A DNA stretch of 64,000 bases from Ilex aquifolium (lineage: Eukaryota > Streptophyta > Magnoliopsida > Aquifoliales > Aquifoliaceae): assembly GCA_951799425.1 (NCBI GenBank), contig OX637398.1, positions 744,001 to 808,000 on the forward strand, in the 5' to 3' direction. The translations under genes and the position numbers were made by a program. The notes under the pieces are model-generated. The model saw only the letters and a program-made list of their open reading frames with translations. It searched no databases and was not told where the DNA came from. Below, one piece after another: positions 23,619-34,688 of this stretch (the first letter of the stretch is position 1; every line of letters starts with the position of its first letter).

Positions 23619-24609
23619 CAGTAACAAGTCAAAAAAAGTCGCTTGTGGACAACGCTACGATGGAGCGGGTGGTGACTAGAGGAACCTCCCCAAGATAGTG
23701 ACACTTTTGCTATCTGGCAAGTGGGAACAATTTGCAAACACAAGAAGTCTAGTGGGCACCTTTTGACCAAATTATAAACGTTTAAATAATAAATGACTAA
23801 ACCAATAGATATCAAGATTAATGGTTAATTTAATCATCACTATTATAATAGTGTTTGAGGAAAAAAAACACAAAGGGCACCTCAAAATAGATTGTACCAA
23901 TTTACGTGTTTTATTGATAATTATGTGTATTCAAAATTTATATTTTAATCATAAATTTTAAAAATGTGTGATTGCTATGATTTTCTATTATTATAAGAAC
24001 AAAAGAATAACGGTAAACTAGTAATTAAGGTTTTGGGTAAAACACTTGCTCAGACACGGTTCATTGTCACCCATGCCCATGATCTAGCTGTTTGTCTTCC
24101 AACGTTGATATCAACCGTACAAATCTCTGTTTGACAATTTATGTTAAAATTAGTGTCTTGATTTTAGTGGACCGTGGTCCATGGGTGGACTTAGCTCCTA
24201 TTAATTCCATTCGGACAACCAGTTACAGAGTAAAAGATAAGTATTATATATTGTTGAAATAATATTATTTGAATGTAATTTATTTATTTATTTTAATTCA
24301 ATATAACAATAGATTAATTCAGCTAATAAAATGAACAAATTATGTCTAAAGAGTACTATCCATATTATTTTTTCAAGGGCAGGATTTGGTTTCAATCTTT
24401 AAAAATGGATCAAGATCTCTTCCAATATATATTTTTTTTAAATTCTTAGTGAATTTTTTATCATTAATAAATGAGGGATTCTCTTCTATATAGCATATTC
24501 TATTTAAATTAATAAATAACTTATTAAGAGGATAATTGAAAAGAAAATATATTAAGGGCAATTTCATTCTATTGCAAAGAGAGCGTCATCTTCGATGTCA
24601 TTCATTAAT
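23616..24609. other. Intergenic, no gene seen
   Basis: This is promoter-side spacer of DUF3339 copy 3. It is AT-rich and has no further features. Confidence 0.4.
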
Positions 24610-24619
24610 ATCTTAACAC

Positions 24620-25230
24620 GGGAGAGTCTAAGGTACCGCTTGGTCAAACAGCGGTACTGCACCGCAAAAAATATGTGGCTGTAAATTTTTTGTTATTAAA
24701 TATTACTCAAACATGTGATTGTAAATTTTTTGTCATTAAATATTACTCACTAAAGGTGATAACTTTGCCTATAAATATAATAACATTAATTTAAAGAGTT
24801 GTAAACTCACCTCAATAGATTATAAGCTCACCTCATATCTAGAGGTAGTACTTTTATTTTTAATGGCTCTAACATAACCTTAAATAATTATAACTTTATA
24901 TCCAAATGTAGTAAGTTTACCATAAATAGTAGTAACTTCATAATCTTTTAGAAATAAAGTTATAATTATTTAAGGTTAGATTACAAGCACTAAAGGTAAA
25001 AGTACTACCTCTAGATGTGAGGTGAGCTTACAATCTCTTGAAGTAGGTTTATAACCCTTTAAGGTAATGTTATTATATTTATAGGCAAAATCACCTTTAG
25101 TGAGTAATATTTAATAATAAAAAATTTACAACCACACGTTAGAATAATATTTAATAACAAAAAATTTACAACCACAAATTTTTTGTGGTATGACACCGCT
25201 GTTTGACCAAGCAGTACCATAGACTCTCCC
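24620..25230. mobile_element. Foldback MULE-type MITE with 10-bp TSD
   Basis: A 611-bp element is an almost full-length inverted repeat. The left end GGGAGAGTCTAAGGTACCGC mirrors the right end GGTACTGC...CTCTCCC read in inverse. Internal words (CTAAAGGTGATAAC, ACCTCTAGA, GGTGAG) recur in inverse order on both arms. The exact duplication ATCTTAACAC flanks it at 24610-24619 and 25231-25240. Long inverted repeats with a 9-10-bp duplication are typical of Mutator-like MITEs. It could fold into a long hairpin RNA if transcribed. Confidence 0.85.
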
Positions 25231-25240
25231 ATCTTAACAC

Positions 25241-26440
25241 TTCGATGTCAGTTGTGCAAAAGTCTAGTCATATGAAGTGTAATTTAATCATAGTGGGTTA
25301 GATACACTAAATTAATTGTTGTGTGCCCTTTAGCCATTTGATCATAACGGGATATACGCACATAGCCGGTCCAATGGATTACAAAGATAAACAACTCGTG
25401 GCATTACTTTATAGTCCGGTGGTTGAAAGTATAATTATGAGTATTGGATCAGATGAGTATGGAGAAGGGAAATGACAAAATTAGTGAACATCATAATCAG
25501 AGTAAGTTCTCCATTATATTCATTGCAATCTTATCTAAACCACTTGATATTGACATCAAACAACCAATTTCCATTCCTGGGGGATTATGAACCATCCGGT
25601 TTACACCTATTTGCTTTTCCTTCCACCTTTATCTAATGTTTATCCTATTTTGAGAAGTAGAGGGATTGTCAAGTGAAAAAAGAAAGTTCGATTCTCCTTG
25701 AACGGATCACGTAGGGTTAGCGAAATGATAAACTTCATAGTAATTTTTATTTCTTTGAATAAATTGGGTTAAATAAAAAATGATATTATTTGTAATTAAA
25801 AAATCTAATTTAATGAAGTAATAGTTGGTATGGCCCGATAAATATTGTTTTAATTCTAACTCTTGGATTTCTTCATAATTAGGATATAACTTAACACACT
25901 ATTAAGTAAATAAAAATAAGTTAAATTTTTAATTATAAACAATCTTTCCCCTTAAACAAATGGGGATGGAAAAGGAACAATTAGAACCACCCCACCCCAC
26001 TTGGAGTTGTCTGATACCCCCAATGAATTACTAAGGCAATAATTATATTAACTGAGTTTTGTGAATTTGGGTCAGAGTCTGTCAAGCTCGTTTTTTTAAA
26101 CGAGTTTAAAAGATTGTTCAAGTTCGACTTATTTAGAAAATGAGCCGAGTCCGAGCCCAAGCCGAGCTTTGCGAGTTTGAGCTGAGCAAGTTATGTTTAT
26201 TTTTTCAAACTCAACTCATTTAAAACACGAGTCGAATCTTATCTGAGCCGAGTCTCAATGACTCGTCTCGATTAACACCCCTAATCTAACCACCCGCGGC
26301 TAGCGAGTTTGTCCGGCTGTCATCCAAAAGAAAATGATGCCTTGCCTTAACCCAACAAAGCATATAAGAAATAGAACAAAGGCAAAAGTGGATGATTAAT
26401 TTTTAATATTCAAACTTTGTTGATGCTTGCAACTAACACA
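25241..26440. other. Intergenic with the degraded right end of a hAT MITE
   Basis: About 26075-26284 is rich in GAGCCGAG, CGAGTTT and AACTCA words and ends GATTAACACCCCTA, which resembles a hAT MITE right end. The left end and duplication were not found. The rest shows nothing. Confidence 0.4.
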
Positions 26441-26445
26441 CCCCC

Positions 26446-26476
<31 letters not shown>

Positions 26477-26480
26477 AAAA
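26441..26480. repeat. C26-A14 homopolymer pair
   Basis: Twenty-six C are followed by fourteen A, about 180 bases upstream of the DUF3339 copy 4 start codon. The C run could form an i-motif, and its complement a G-quadruplex. The exact length may be affected by sequencing. Confidence 0.85.
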
Positions 26481-26658
26481 GGAAAAAGAAAAAAAAACTT
26501 TATGGATTCTTATTCCCCCTCTGAAGGACTTTAAGTCAAACTATATGGCATCCCAAGCCCCTTTTAATATGCCTTCTTCTTCTTCTTTCTTCTTGTACGA
26601 ATAGGAAAGTTTTGTGTAGCTGAAGTGCCAAACAGACCGAAAATTGAGAAGGCTTAGG

Positions 26659-26865
26659 ATGAACGATTGGGCTGCTCCACTCATAGCTGCGGCGTTGTTC
26701 GCGTTTCTGTCGCCAGGACTAATCTTTCAGATTCCAGGGAAGCATCACCCTGTTGATTTCTTGGAAATGAAGACTAGTGTAATCTCCATATTGTTTCACA
26801 CTGTCATCTATGGTTTGCTCCTTATTCTGTTCCTTGTGATTCTTAACATCCATATCTATGCATAG
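26659..26865 (+). CDS. DUF3339 family small membrane protein (array copy 4, divergent subtype)
   Basis: Intronless, 68 residues. The start is the ATG of MNDWAAP; a TTG further upstream is not a plant start. It belongs to a distinct subtype. The N-terminus is MNDWAAPLIAAALFAF rather than MADWGPV, the loop is PGKHHPVDFLEMKTS, and the end is LNIHIYA with no TG. The core LSPGLIFQIPG motif and the two spans (about 7-24 and 44-66) are kept. The subtype difference implies an old duplication or recruitment into the array. It is convergent with copy 5. Confidence 0.92.
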   Translation: MNDWAAPLIAAALFAFLSPGLIFQIPGKHHPVDFLEMKTSVISILFHTVIYGLLLILFLVILNIHIYA

Positions 26866-28694
26866 GCAGATATTATATCTCCAAAATAGCATGAACCATT
26901 CCTATTTACTCTAGGAACTACTTTTACGGCTGTATAATCTTGTTACTCCTGAATTTGCTCCATGTAATCTGATCATGTTCTAAAAAAAAATTATGATGGT
27001 CATGCACTTGCCCATTTCTTGCAGCTCTTGTGAGCTGTTGTGCTTATAGTTAGTTATTAATTAATTGCTAGCAATTGGAAAAAAGCTGCTTCAGTGAATG
27101 ACCTCAACTTTGATCAGGCACTCATTATGCTTGCTATCTTTGGGTGGGTTGGGTTGGGGGGGGGTCCTTGTTTTCTCCAACACCTGTAATGGAACATTTC
27201 TTCTGCTTCATTTTTTTTTTTTGCCCTGTTTAAGTAGTAAAAATCCAGTTTTCCTAACAATTATCTAAATAAATCTGAAGTTAAAGTGTGAGATGTGCAT
27301 TTTATGCAAAACAACCTTAATTTTCAATTTAATGAATCGTATGCCCATGATTCCATCAACAAAGCAGTGGGATAAAACCAAGATTGTTATTCTGCACCAT
27401 CACCTTCCTAAAACAATAACAGATGAGCCTGGGGGCTTGTTTATCCAATGGCAGTAGCAACTGGTAAAGGGGAAGTGTATACACATGATGTGAAGCCTTA
27501 ATAGATGGAAAGTAGAGTAATCCTGATTTGTGAAGTGTGCTACAAATATGCATTCTGTTGCAAAACCTTAACCTATATGATTTTGCATATATATACAGAG
27601 AAACTTGGTGAGTATATTTCTGTATGCTCAGCTTTCCTGCTTCAGCAGTTTTAAAATCTTTAAGAAACCCAAAATTCAAGTAAGATAGCCGCTGCCAAAG
27701 ATTACAATTGTCAATCAAGACTACCCCTTTTGATCAAAGAACTTGTTGGCACTGGAAGAAGCTATAGTGTTTCTAAATAAAAGAAGCTCTAGTTTTTTTT
27801 TTTTATTTCGCCATTCCTCCATCTATGTTTTATTCATACACCATTTCCCACTTAGTCCCAGATTATGCTAAAGCTCAACCAGTTGACCAATAAAACATTA
27901 AAAACTAAAGCTTCCAACCAACTCTGCAACAACCCTGTACATAAAACAACCCCACAACTCTATACACCAATACTAGCCTATAATGATCAATTACTCACAA
28001 GTAGTTGTTAATATTTCTTTCTTGTCCTCTTTTTATCATGCACATGCACCTTAATGATGCAACAAATGATTCCAGACTTCCAGTTACTTTATTTTATGCA
28101 TCGCTTCTAGAAAACCAGTACCAAGAAATGACAAGGAAGCTAGCAATCTTCCATAGGTTGGCATTTTCATCATTAGCAAACATTCATTCTGAATGCCCCT
28201 CCTACATATGTACAAAGTCTCAACTCAATGCTCATGTAACTCCCAAAACTGCAGTAAATAATGACTCAATGGTACTCAAAACTTCACTTAATAAATAAAA
28301 ATACCTTAATAGTATTTGGTGAACAAAGATGAAACTAAATTCTCAGACAGATCACCCATTAGTACTGTGGCCGCAGGATCACATACAAACTCAAACCACA
28401 ATCATAAATTGAATTTGTACAAAGAAATAAATTTATTCAGATTACTAAAACAGACAAGTATTTGGTGTATCAATCCGATTCTAAGTCGTTAAAACTTCGC
28501 CTGGATGGAAGAACTAACAAATTAAAAAAAAGAGGAAAAAAGGGACCAGAATCACAGACCAGATTAAACAACAAATCAAGGAAATTACCCAAAGAAAAAA
28601 AACAAATTAACCACATTCGTAAAAATATGAGCAAAGGTATTCAGAAACCCAAGGATGCAAATTTGGGTTAAAAGGTTGGTGATTGTGAGAATTA
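26866..28694. other. Spacer between convergent DUF3339 copies 4 and 5
   Basis: It holds 3' UTRs of the two genes and AT-rich spacer. The open frame at 27356-27718 (minus) has no recognisable domain and no codon or family support, so it is not called. No transposon boundaries were seen. Confidence 0.4.
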
Positions 28695-28907
28695 CTAGGA
28701 TCCAACGTAAACGTGAACCCCAACAGCCAACAAGAAAATGCAGATCAGAGCAAAGTAGAAAATGGCATGAACCAAAATGGAGACTCCACTCGTCTGAAAG
28801 TTGCCAAATTCGACGAATCGGTTGCGTCCCGGTACCTGAATCAGCAATCCCGGCGTTAGCAGTATGAACAGCACCACCGCCACGAACACCGGTCCCCAAT
28901 CCGACAT
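28695..28907 (-). CDS. DUF3339 family small membrane protein (array copy 5)
   Basis: Intronless, 70 residues, starting MSDWGPV; the in-frame sequence upstream is leader. Span 1 is about residues 7-24 (VFVAVVLFILLTPGLLIQ) and span 2 about 45-66, ending HVYVGS. The loop GRNRFVEFGNFQTSGVSI is closest to copy 1. Copies 1 and 5, at the two ends of the array, are therefore the most alike while the inner ones differ. It is likely in the secretory or plasma membrane; function unknown. Confidence 0.93.
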   Translation of the reverse strand: MSDWGPVFVAVVLFILLTPGLLIQVPGRNRFVEFGNFQTSGVSILVHAIFYFALICIFLLAVGVHVYVGS

Positions 28908-30862
28908 CTTCTGCTTCCTTTCCTTGCAATCTCTCTCTAATTCTTTTCCTTGAAGATAGTAGTACACAGTGGACAACAATGGTTGTGAGAAAGACAAGTA
29001 TATAAAAGTTCAGATTTGAGGAGGAAGAGACAAAACATGAATGATGAGAAAAATAATTCTGCCGATTCCAAGTACTCCATCTCCATCATTGCACATGGGA
29101 ATATACAAAGTAAAGAGAAAAAAGCATCACCAGAAGAATTGTGCGAACGTTAGAGAATCAAGCTATTCGGATTCACACTTTCATGTTTGCTTATAACGGA
29201 AGTTTTTTTCATTCATAACCTCCGCCATCAAGCCAAGAATACATACCAATTCGATTTTGGCTGTGGCAACCGAAAGTTATACATTGCTGACCTGTCAACC
29301 CATATGCCTAAACATTCTTTATAATTTTTGTTTGTTTTAATAATACTAGATTACTCATTATAATTAAAAAGTGATCCTCATTTTCTTGAGAAAAAATATT
29401 ACTAGAGGAAATTCCAATCTGGTTTCATCAAAGTTTTAGCCAGCCAGTTCAATGCTCTCGAATTAGCCATCATTCCGAGTCATTGATGGAATAAAATATT
29501 TAAATATAATGATGATATTATATTAACACTATCACTCTAATAAAAAATTGATAGATAATAAATTTGAACCTCAATACATGAGAGTTAACTATTATTCTAC
29601 TTGAATGATTTGTTAATAAATTTTGTGGGGGTTCATTTCTCCCTTTATTATATTATTATTAAATATTGATATCGTACACTAAGTACTATCTATTGTTACC
29701 TTGGATATTTTCTCAATGAGCTCCCTACCGTTGATCGACTGTGGGCTTATAGGCGGTCCATCAGAATTCAGGGACAATATTCGAAGTGTACTTATGGTTA
29801 CGAAATGGAAACTAGAGAATAAAATATTCATTCTAAAGATTACGCTACATCTAAAAAAGTGAGATTCACATTACCGACTTATATAACCGTTACAAGGAAT
29901 ATTTACTCCATTGTGAGGTCATTTACAACAAGGCCTTCAAATTGGGCAAGTTATCACGAGGTCAAATTACACTAGAATTTTTATCTTATGATAACACTGA
30001 AATTTCACATTCAGTCTCATTTAAACGCACACGAGACGTTTACAAAAATAATATATCGAATTGGTATTGAACATACACAGTAGGCACACACGTTTATAGG
30101 CCAATACGACCGAATATTTTACTTCTCAAACAAGTACAAAGGAATCTAGTTGAGGTCTATTACAAAATATATACAATCTCTATTGGGTTACTACAAACCC
30201 TAGTATATAAAGCAATACATGGTGGTTACAATCTAATTGCCTAGACAATTTTGGTATTAATCGGTTTTAGTTAAATCAATCATGTCGTTGACATCTCCCA
30301 ACAGGTAGAATTGTTGACACCTATCAGATTCGCCCTTAAGGATCTGGGTGATTTCACCACACCTCCACAATGTCGTTGAACAAATCAGAACCATCTTGCA
30401 ATGGTTGGTGCAATTATGTCTTTGTAACTACCGCATGAGACAGCCAGTAAATTCTCAGAACCGCCCCGCATGATCAGCCCATGTCTCGCCCACCGCATAT
30501 GATTTCCCTTGCCAACGTGCAAAGCCTTGCCCAGTTCACATCTTACTCTTCCAAGCATGCAATGCACCTCAATCCAAGCTCACATAGTTATGTCTTGCTT
30601 GCTTATTTGTGCCTAACATGCCCATTCATGTGTTGCCTCCTTCAACCATGTATAGGACTTTCACGAGCAACGAATCCCACCAATTATTAATCCCATAGAG
30701 AGTCTTCTTTGCAATATTGGAGTGCTTAGCTATGCATATCCCACCTTAGATAGGGCACAGGCACCATTAGGCGAGTCACTCAACTGTCATGGTCGTGCTA
30801 ACAAACTGAAGGGCTACCACAAACCTATTAGTGCAGCCCAACATCCTTGGGCTTTGGACTCA
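28908..30862. other. Intergenic, possible retrotransposon remnant
   Basis: The first 100 bases are the leader of DUF3339 copy 5. From about 29700 to 30830 base composition becomes more even, with no frame longer than 70 codons. It may be a decayed LTR element, but no LTR pair, primer site or protein was identified. Confidence 0.3.
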
Positions 30863-31106
30863 TTTAAAAAAGGAATTTTTGGAAGTCGGTACACCTAATT
30901 AGAGTTATTTGGCAAAAAGTACACATTAAAAAATGTCTTGGAAAAAAATACACTACATAGATACAAAGACCTAAATACCCCCTTTAGGGTCATTTAATTC
31001 AAAATCTTTTATTTTTAATGCACCTTGATTCATGTGTATTAACAATTCAAAATCTCTTATCTTTAATGCACATTGATTCATGTGTATTTATTAATATATA
31101 TATATA

Positions 31107-31740
31107 CTAGTTATTGTCTGTGCCTGAAGGCACAGTGTAATAAAAAATGGTAAACAATAAACATATTTGTATTTATATCCAAAATTAAATCACAAACATA
31201 GAGAAAAGATAAAAGAATTTAAACATCGATTTTGTAGTGGAGGTGAGAGGTGGTGGGCGGTAGTGGTGGTGTTAGGAGACGGTAATGGTTGTGGTGGGTG
31301 GCAATGACCGTGGTGGCGGCGAGGGCGGCGACGATGGTGGTGGTGGCGGCGAGTATGGTGGTGGAGGGAGTGGGGGTGGCGACGGCGACGACGACGACGG
31401 TGGTGGTGGCCGTGACGGCGGTGGCGGGGGTGGCGGCGGCGGCAGCGGTGGTGGTGGTGGAGGTGGTGGTGGTAGAGGTAGTGGTGGAGCTGTTTCAAAC
31501 ACTATTATTTTTTTTAAAGTACTTATGAGAAATAATTTCTAGAAGTACTTTAAAAAAAATCACTTCAAACACACCCTTAGAGACCTATTTTTCTTATTAA
31601 ATTTAGGGTGTTAATATTAGTCGTTAGATTAATTTTAAACTAAAATTTAAAGCGATCTCAACCGCGAATAGCAAAAGTCATTTTGTTTATCTTTTGAGAT
31701 TTGAATTGTAAGCTACTTTATTATATATATATATATACGA
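31107..31740 (-). mobile_element. Non-autonomous Helitron with an ACC-triplet tract (copy 2)
   Basis: On the minus strand the element ends CTAG before a T. The hairpin CTGTGCC-TTCA-GGCACAG (31118-31135) lies seven bases inside that CTAG. It is co-linear with copy 1 (8289-8855) on both sides of the triplet tract. The GGT/GGC tract (plus strand, about 31240-31490) is similar in length to copy 1 but different in order. The 5' end is obscured by a TA run at 31720-31737, so that boundary is approximate. Confidence 0.78.
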
Positions 31741-32526
31741 ATTTATACCTATATATATATATATACAAATTTATACATATATGTATATATATAAATACGT
31801 ATATACATACATACATACATACACACGTACATATATGTCCTCCCTTGATTTATGCGAATTTTTTTTGGAAAGTGATTTTGTTTTCAAAATTATATTTAAT
31901 ACACCTTGATTCATGCGTTTTTTTTTTTTGAAAGTGATTTTGTTTTCAAATTATATTTAATGCACCTTGGTTCATGCGTTTTTTTTTTGGAAAGTGATTT
32001 TATTTTCAAATTAATTTAATATCCGAATAGTGTAATAGTGTAACAATAAAAGTGTAACAGTGTAACAAGTTATATACACACAATATTGTACTATTACATT
32101 TTGTCAAACATATATTTTCATATAATTTCATTCAAAACAGTCCATCTTCGTTTTGAATTTGTTACCACATGCACAAAATTACTGAACACTGTTTTTGTTA
32201 CAGTATATTGTTACACTGTCTTTGTTACAGTGTATTTGTTACACTGTTTTTGTTACACTATTATGGAGTTCGGATATTAACAAATTTTGAAATTCAAACA
32301 AGTGATATAATCTAAAATAAACGAAATATTAAAATTCTCCTATAAAACTACTAGTAGTAAATATTTAATGCATAAATATAATTTGAAAATAAAACCACTT
32401 TCCCAAAAAAAAATACGCATTAATCAAGGTGCATTAAAGATAATTCAAATAATTATATATCCTAAATTAGATATACTTCCTAATTTAGATATATAATTAT
32501 ATATAAACATATCATAATTTAGATAA

Positions 32527-32529
<3 letters not shown>

Positions 32530-32568
<39 letters not shown>

Positions 32569-32600
32569 TGTGTGTGTGTGTGTGCGTGTGTGTGTGTGTA
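32530..32600. repeat. (TA)n-(TG)n microsatellite
   Basis: About 18 TA units, a short T run, then about 15 TG units, inside the right arm of the foldback element. Confidence 0.85.
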
Positions 32601-32870
32601 TTTTTTTAAAGTTCTCCCATAAAATTAGGAGATGTTTAAAGTTCTCCTATAAAATTAGGAGATATTTAATGCACCACTTTCCAAAGAAAATACACATGGA
32701 TCAATGGAGGACAAAAATGTCACAAAAAAATCAGTAAAATTCAAATAATGTACTTAGATACAAATAAGTATCAAAATTAAGGACTTAATTACCCAACATT
32801 TTTTTCTGTGTACTTTTTTACAATTAAGTCTAATTTGGTGTACCTCCTTCCAATTTTCCCTTTAAAAAAA

Positions 32871-34443
32871 GAAATTTGGAGGTTGGTCTTTTTTTGTGGA
32901 CTTATTTGGTTACAAGTCCTTTAATATTAAGTCTATTTTATTCTCTACTACCCAAAATACCCCTAGTAGTTATGTTTAATTAAAACAAATTTGAAAATTA
33001 ACAATTCCTAAATTTTAAGAGTTTGACTAAGATTAAAAATTTTTCTCTCTCTCTCTCTTATATGTATCTATATTCATATATAGTGATAGTGCTCGGAAAA
33101 TACAGCCCAAGCCCAACCAATGGGATGCTAACGAGTTTTAGTAGGTTTGTTTGAGTGAAGAGTTAATCTATAAAAAATGGATGATGTAGAATGTGATAGT
33201 GGTTCACTTTAGCCGATGGACTAAGGCTACCTCCACTTTAATGAAGTCTTCTGTTCCTTAAGGCTGTATATTAATTCTTGGTGAGTACAAAAGAGATAAC
33301 AGGCGCCAGACCTTTACAAGAGTTTATACTTTGTTGGATATTCAGGGCTCAAGGATGTTGTGTGGAAGATGAAGATGATGCCCTCTGGTGGGATAACACT
33401 GTTCTATTTATATGGTTCGCCCCTCCTAGGGTTTCTGGTGGCTCCTTCTACCTTTTTTCTGATCTTGTGGGGACATTCAATCCTTGTCCTACAAAAAGCT
33501 TGTGCTAGCTAGCGCCTCTATGCCCACGATCTCTGGATCGTTATGCACCACCTCCTCCTGCCTCCGGGGAGGTGTAACTGTCTGAGATTTCAGAGATGAT
33601 CGCCCTGTCTCTTGGACACGTGGCGCGACGAGACCTTTTCCAGGACAAGGGGGTGATTTTTCTTTCCCAGATTGTCCTTCGGCCGCTACTGGATTGGGCC
33701 GGGCCTGGGCTGCTGATCCTCCAGAGACGTCGGGCTTGATCTTTTGAGCCCTTCCTGCTCTTTATCACCGGGCTAATTGGAGGCACTTCATGTGGGCTAA
33801 TAAGCCCAACTTCTGGGTTCTCAAGGTGCATTGGGCTCCGAGGTCATGGCGGCCCATGCCCAAAATTCCACCCTTATCATATAGAATATGACTATTTATT
33901 TCTCATATATATATATATATACACAAACACACATATACACATATGGTAATATTAAAATAATAGTGACATTTAAATACAAAAAAAAAATTGAATATTCAAA
34001 AACAAAAAAAATAATAACATTGTGTATTAATATTTGAGAAAATAATAATAGTAACATGCTAAACAAAAACAGTAACATGGAACATTCAAAAACAAAATAA
34101 TAATAACATTCAAAATCGAAAATAATAACATTTAAAAAAAATTAAATGTTAAGGGATAATATTGACATCAGTTGTTCTTTAAATTTGAATTTCAAATTTA
34201 TGTAAAAAAATTTATTGGCGTATTTTTATTGATAGTAAATTAAAGGATAATAATTCTCAAATTAAGAAACTAATTTAAAGTTGTTTTCAAGGATGGGTAT
34301 TTTAGAGTTTTAAAAAATAGTAGATTTAATTACTTGTTAGTAAGATTGAAAACAGATTTATTTTTAAATAAATTTTTTTGACGGACTAAACTCATTATAA
34401 GTCCATTAAACAGGACTCAGCTATAAAGAGTTCAATTTTACCG
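32871..34443. mobile_element. Second MULE-like element, with an LTR-like insertion
   Basis: The left end AAATTTGGAGGTTGGTCT matches the inverse of the right end of 17735-19003 (AAATTTGGAGGTCGGTCC). The right part (about 34360-34443) carries the inverse AGTCC/GGACTTA words. GTAACAT and ATAACATT words fill 33950-34140 as in the first copy. About 33090-33880 is more GC-rich and unrelated, with words such as GGCCCATGCCC, and is probably a solo LTR or fragment. No duplication was found, so limits are approximate. Confidence 0.45.
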
Positions 34444-34591
34444 AGTTTGATAGAACATAATCCTCTTTATCTTTCTGTTTGACACTCTTTTATTAGCACA
34501 AAAACGAAACATTATGTAAAGTTATATATTTATGGTACAAAAAATAGCCCGCCTGTCCGAGGCTTCATAGTGTGATGATAAGGCTATTTAG

Positions 34592-34598
34592 AAAAAAA
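34592..34598 (-). terminator. Pol III T-run terminator of tRNA-Ser
   Basis: Seven T on the minus strand begin nine bases past the tRNA 3' end, a usual RNA polymerase III stop. Confidence 0.75.
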
Positions 34599-34606
34599 GA
34601 ATAAAC

Positions 34607-34688
34607 CGTCGACAGCAGGGTTCGAACCTGCGCGGGCGAAGCCCAACAGATTTCAAGTCTGTCTCCTTAACCACTCGGACATATCGAC
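34607..34688 (-). tRNA. tRNA-Ser (anticodon UGA)
   Basis: The 82-nt minus-strand gene folds as a type II tRNA. The 7-bp acceptor stem is GTCGATA/TGTCGAC with discriminator G. The D arm is TCCGAGTGGTTAAGGA. The anticodon loop CTTGAAA reads UGA (34653-34655). The long variable arm TGGGCTTCGCCCGC is typical of serine, and the T arm contains GGTTCGAACC. There is no intron. A T run follows on the transcribed strand (34592-34598). Nuclear type, charging serine for UCA codons. Confidence 0.95.

Larger units (their letters stand above)
30872..32860. mobile_element. Large foldback MULE-like element with nested Helitron
   Basis: The left end reads GGAATTTTTGGAAGTCGGTA and the inverse of the right end GGGAAAATTGGAAGGAGGTA, followed by shared ACACC and AAAAAGTACACA words. 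The duplication TTTAAAAAA (9 bp) lies at 30863-30871 and 32861-32869. The arms are inverse throughout: TGCACCTTGATTCATGCG near 31900-31990 mirrors CGCATTAATCAAGGTGCA near 32417-32434. An inner inverted repeat of GTGTAACA / TGTTACAC words centres near 32150. A unit of about 67 bp with GGAAAGTGATTTTGTTTTCA is repeated three times at 31850-32010. A Helitron (31107-31740) is inserted in the left arm. There is no transposase. Confidence 0.75.

Noticed and set aside
27356..27718. 120-codon minus-strand frame between DUF3339 copies 4 and 5
   Set aside because: No domain, no family resemblance and AT-rich spacer composition; likely chance.
28462..28671. Lys-rich 69-codon plus-strand frame
   Set aside because: AT-rich 3'-flank sequence of DUF3339 copy 5; Lys bias follows from A content.
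29640..30862. Complete LTR retrotransposon
   Set aside because: Composition suggested it, but no paired LTRs, primer site or polyprotein could be found.
31190..31542. Gly-, Pro- and His-rich frames on both strands
   Set aside because: All come from the GGT/GGC tract of Helitron copy 2; the same happens at 8449-8662.
33278..33831. Possible gene in the GC-richer block
   Set aside because: Frames on both strands are short, without domains, and the block sits inside a MULE-like element; an LTR fragment is more likely.
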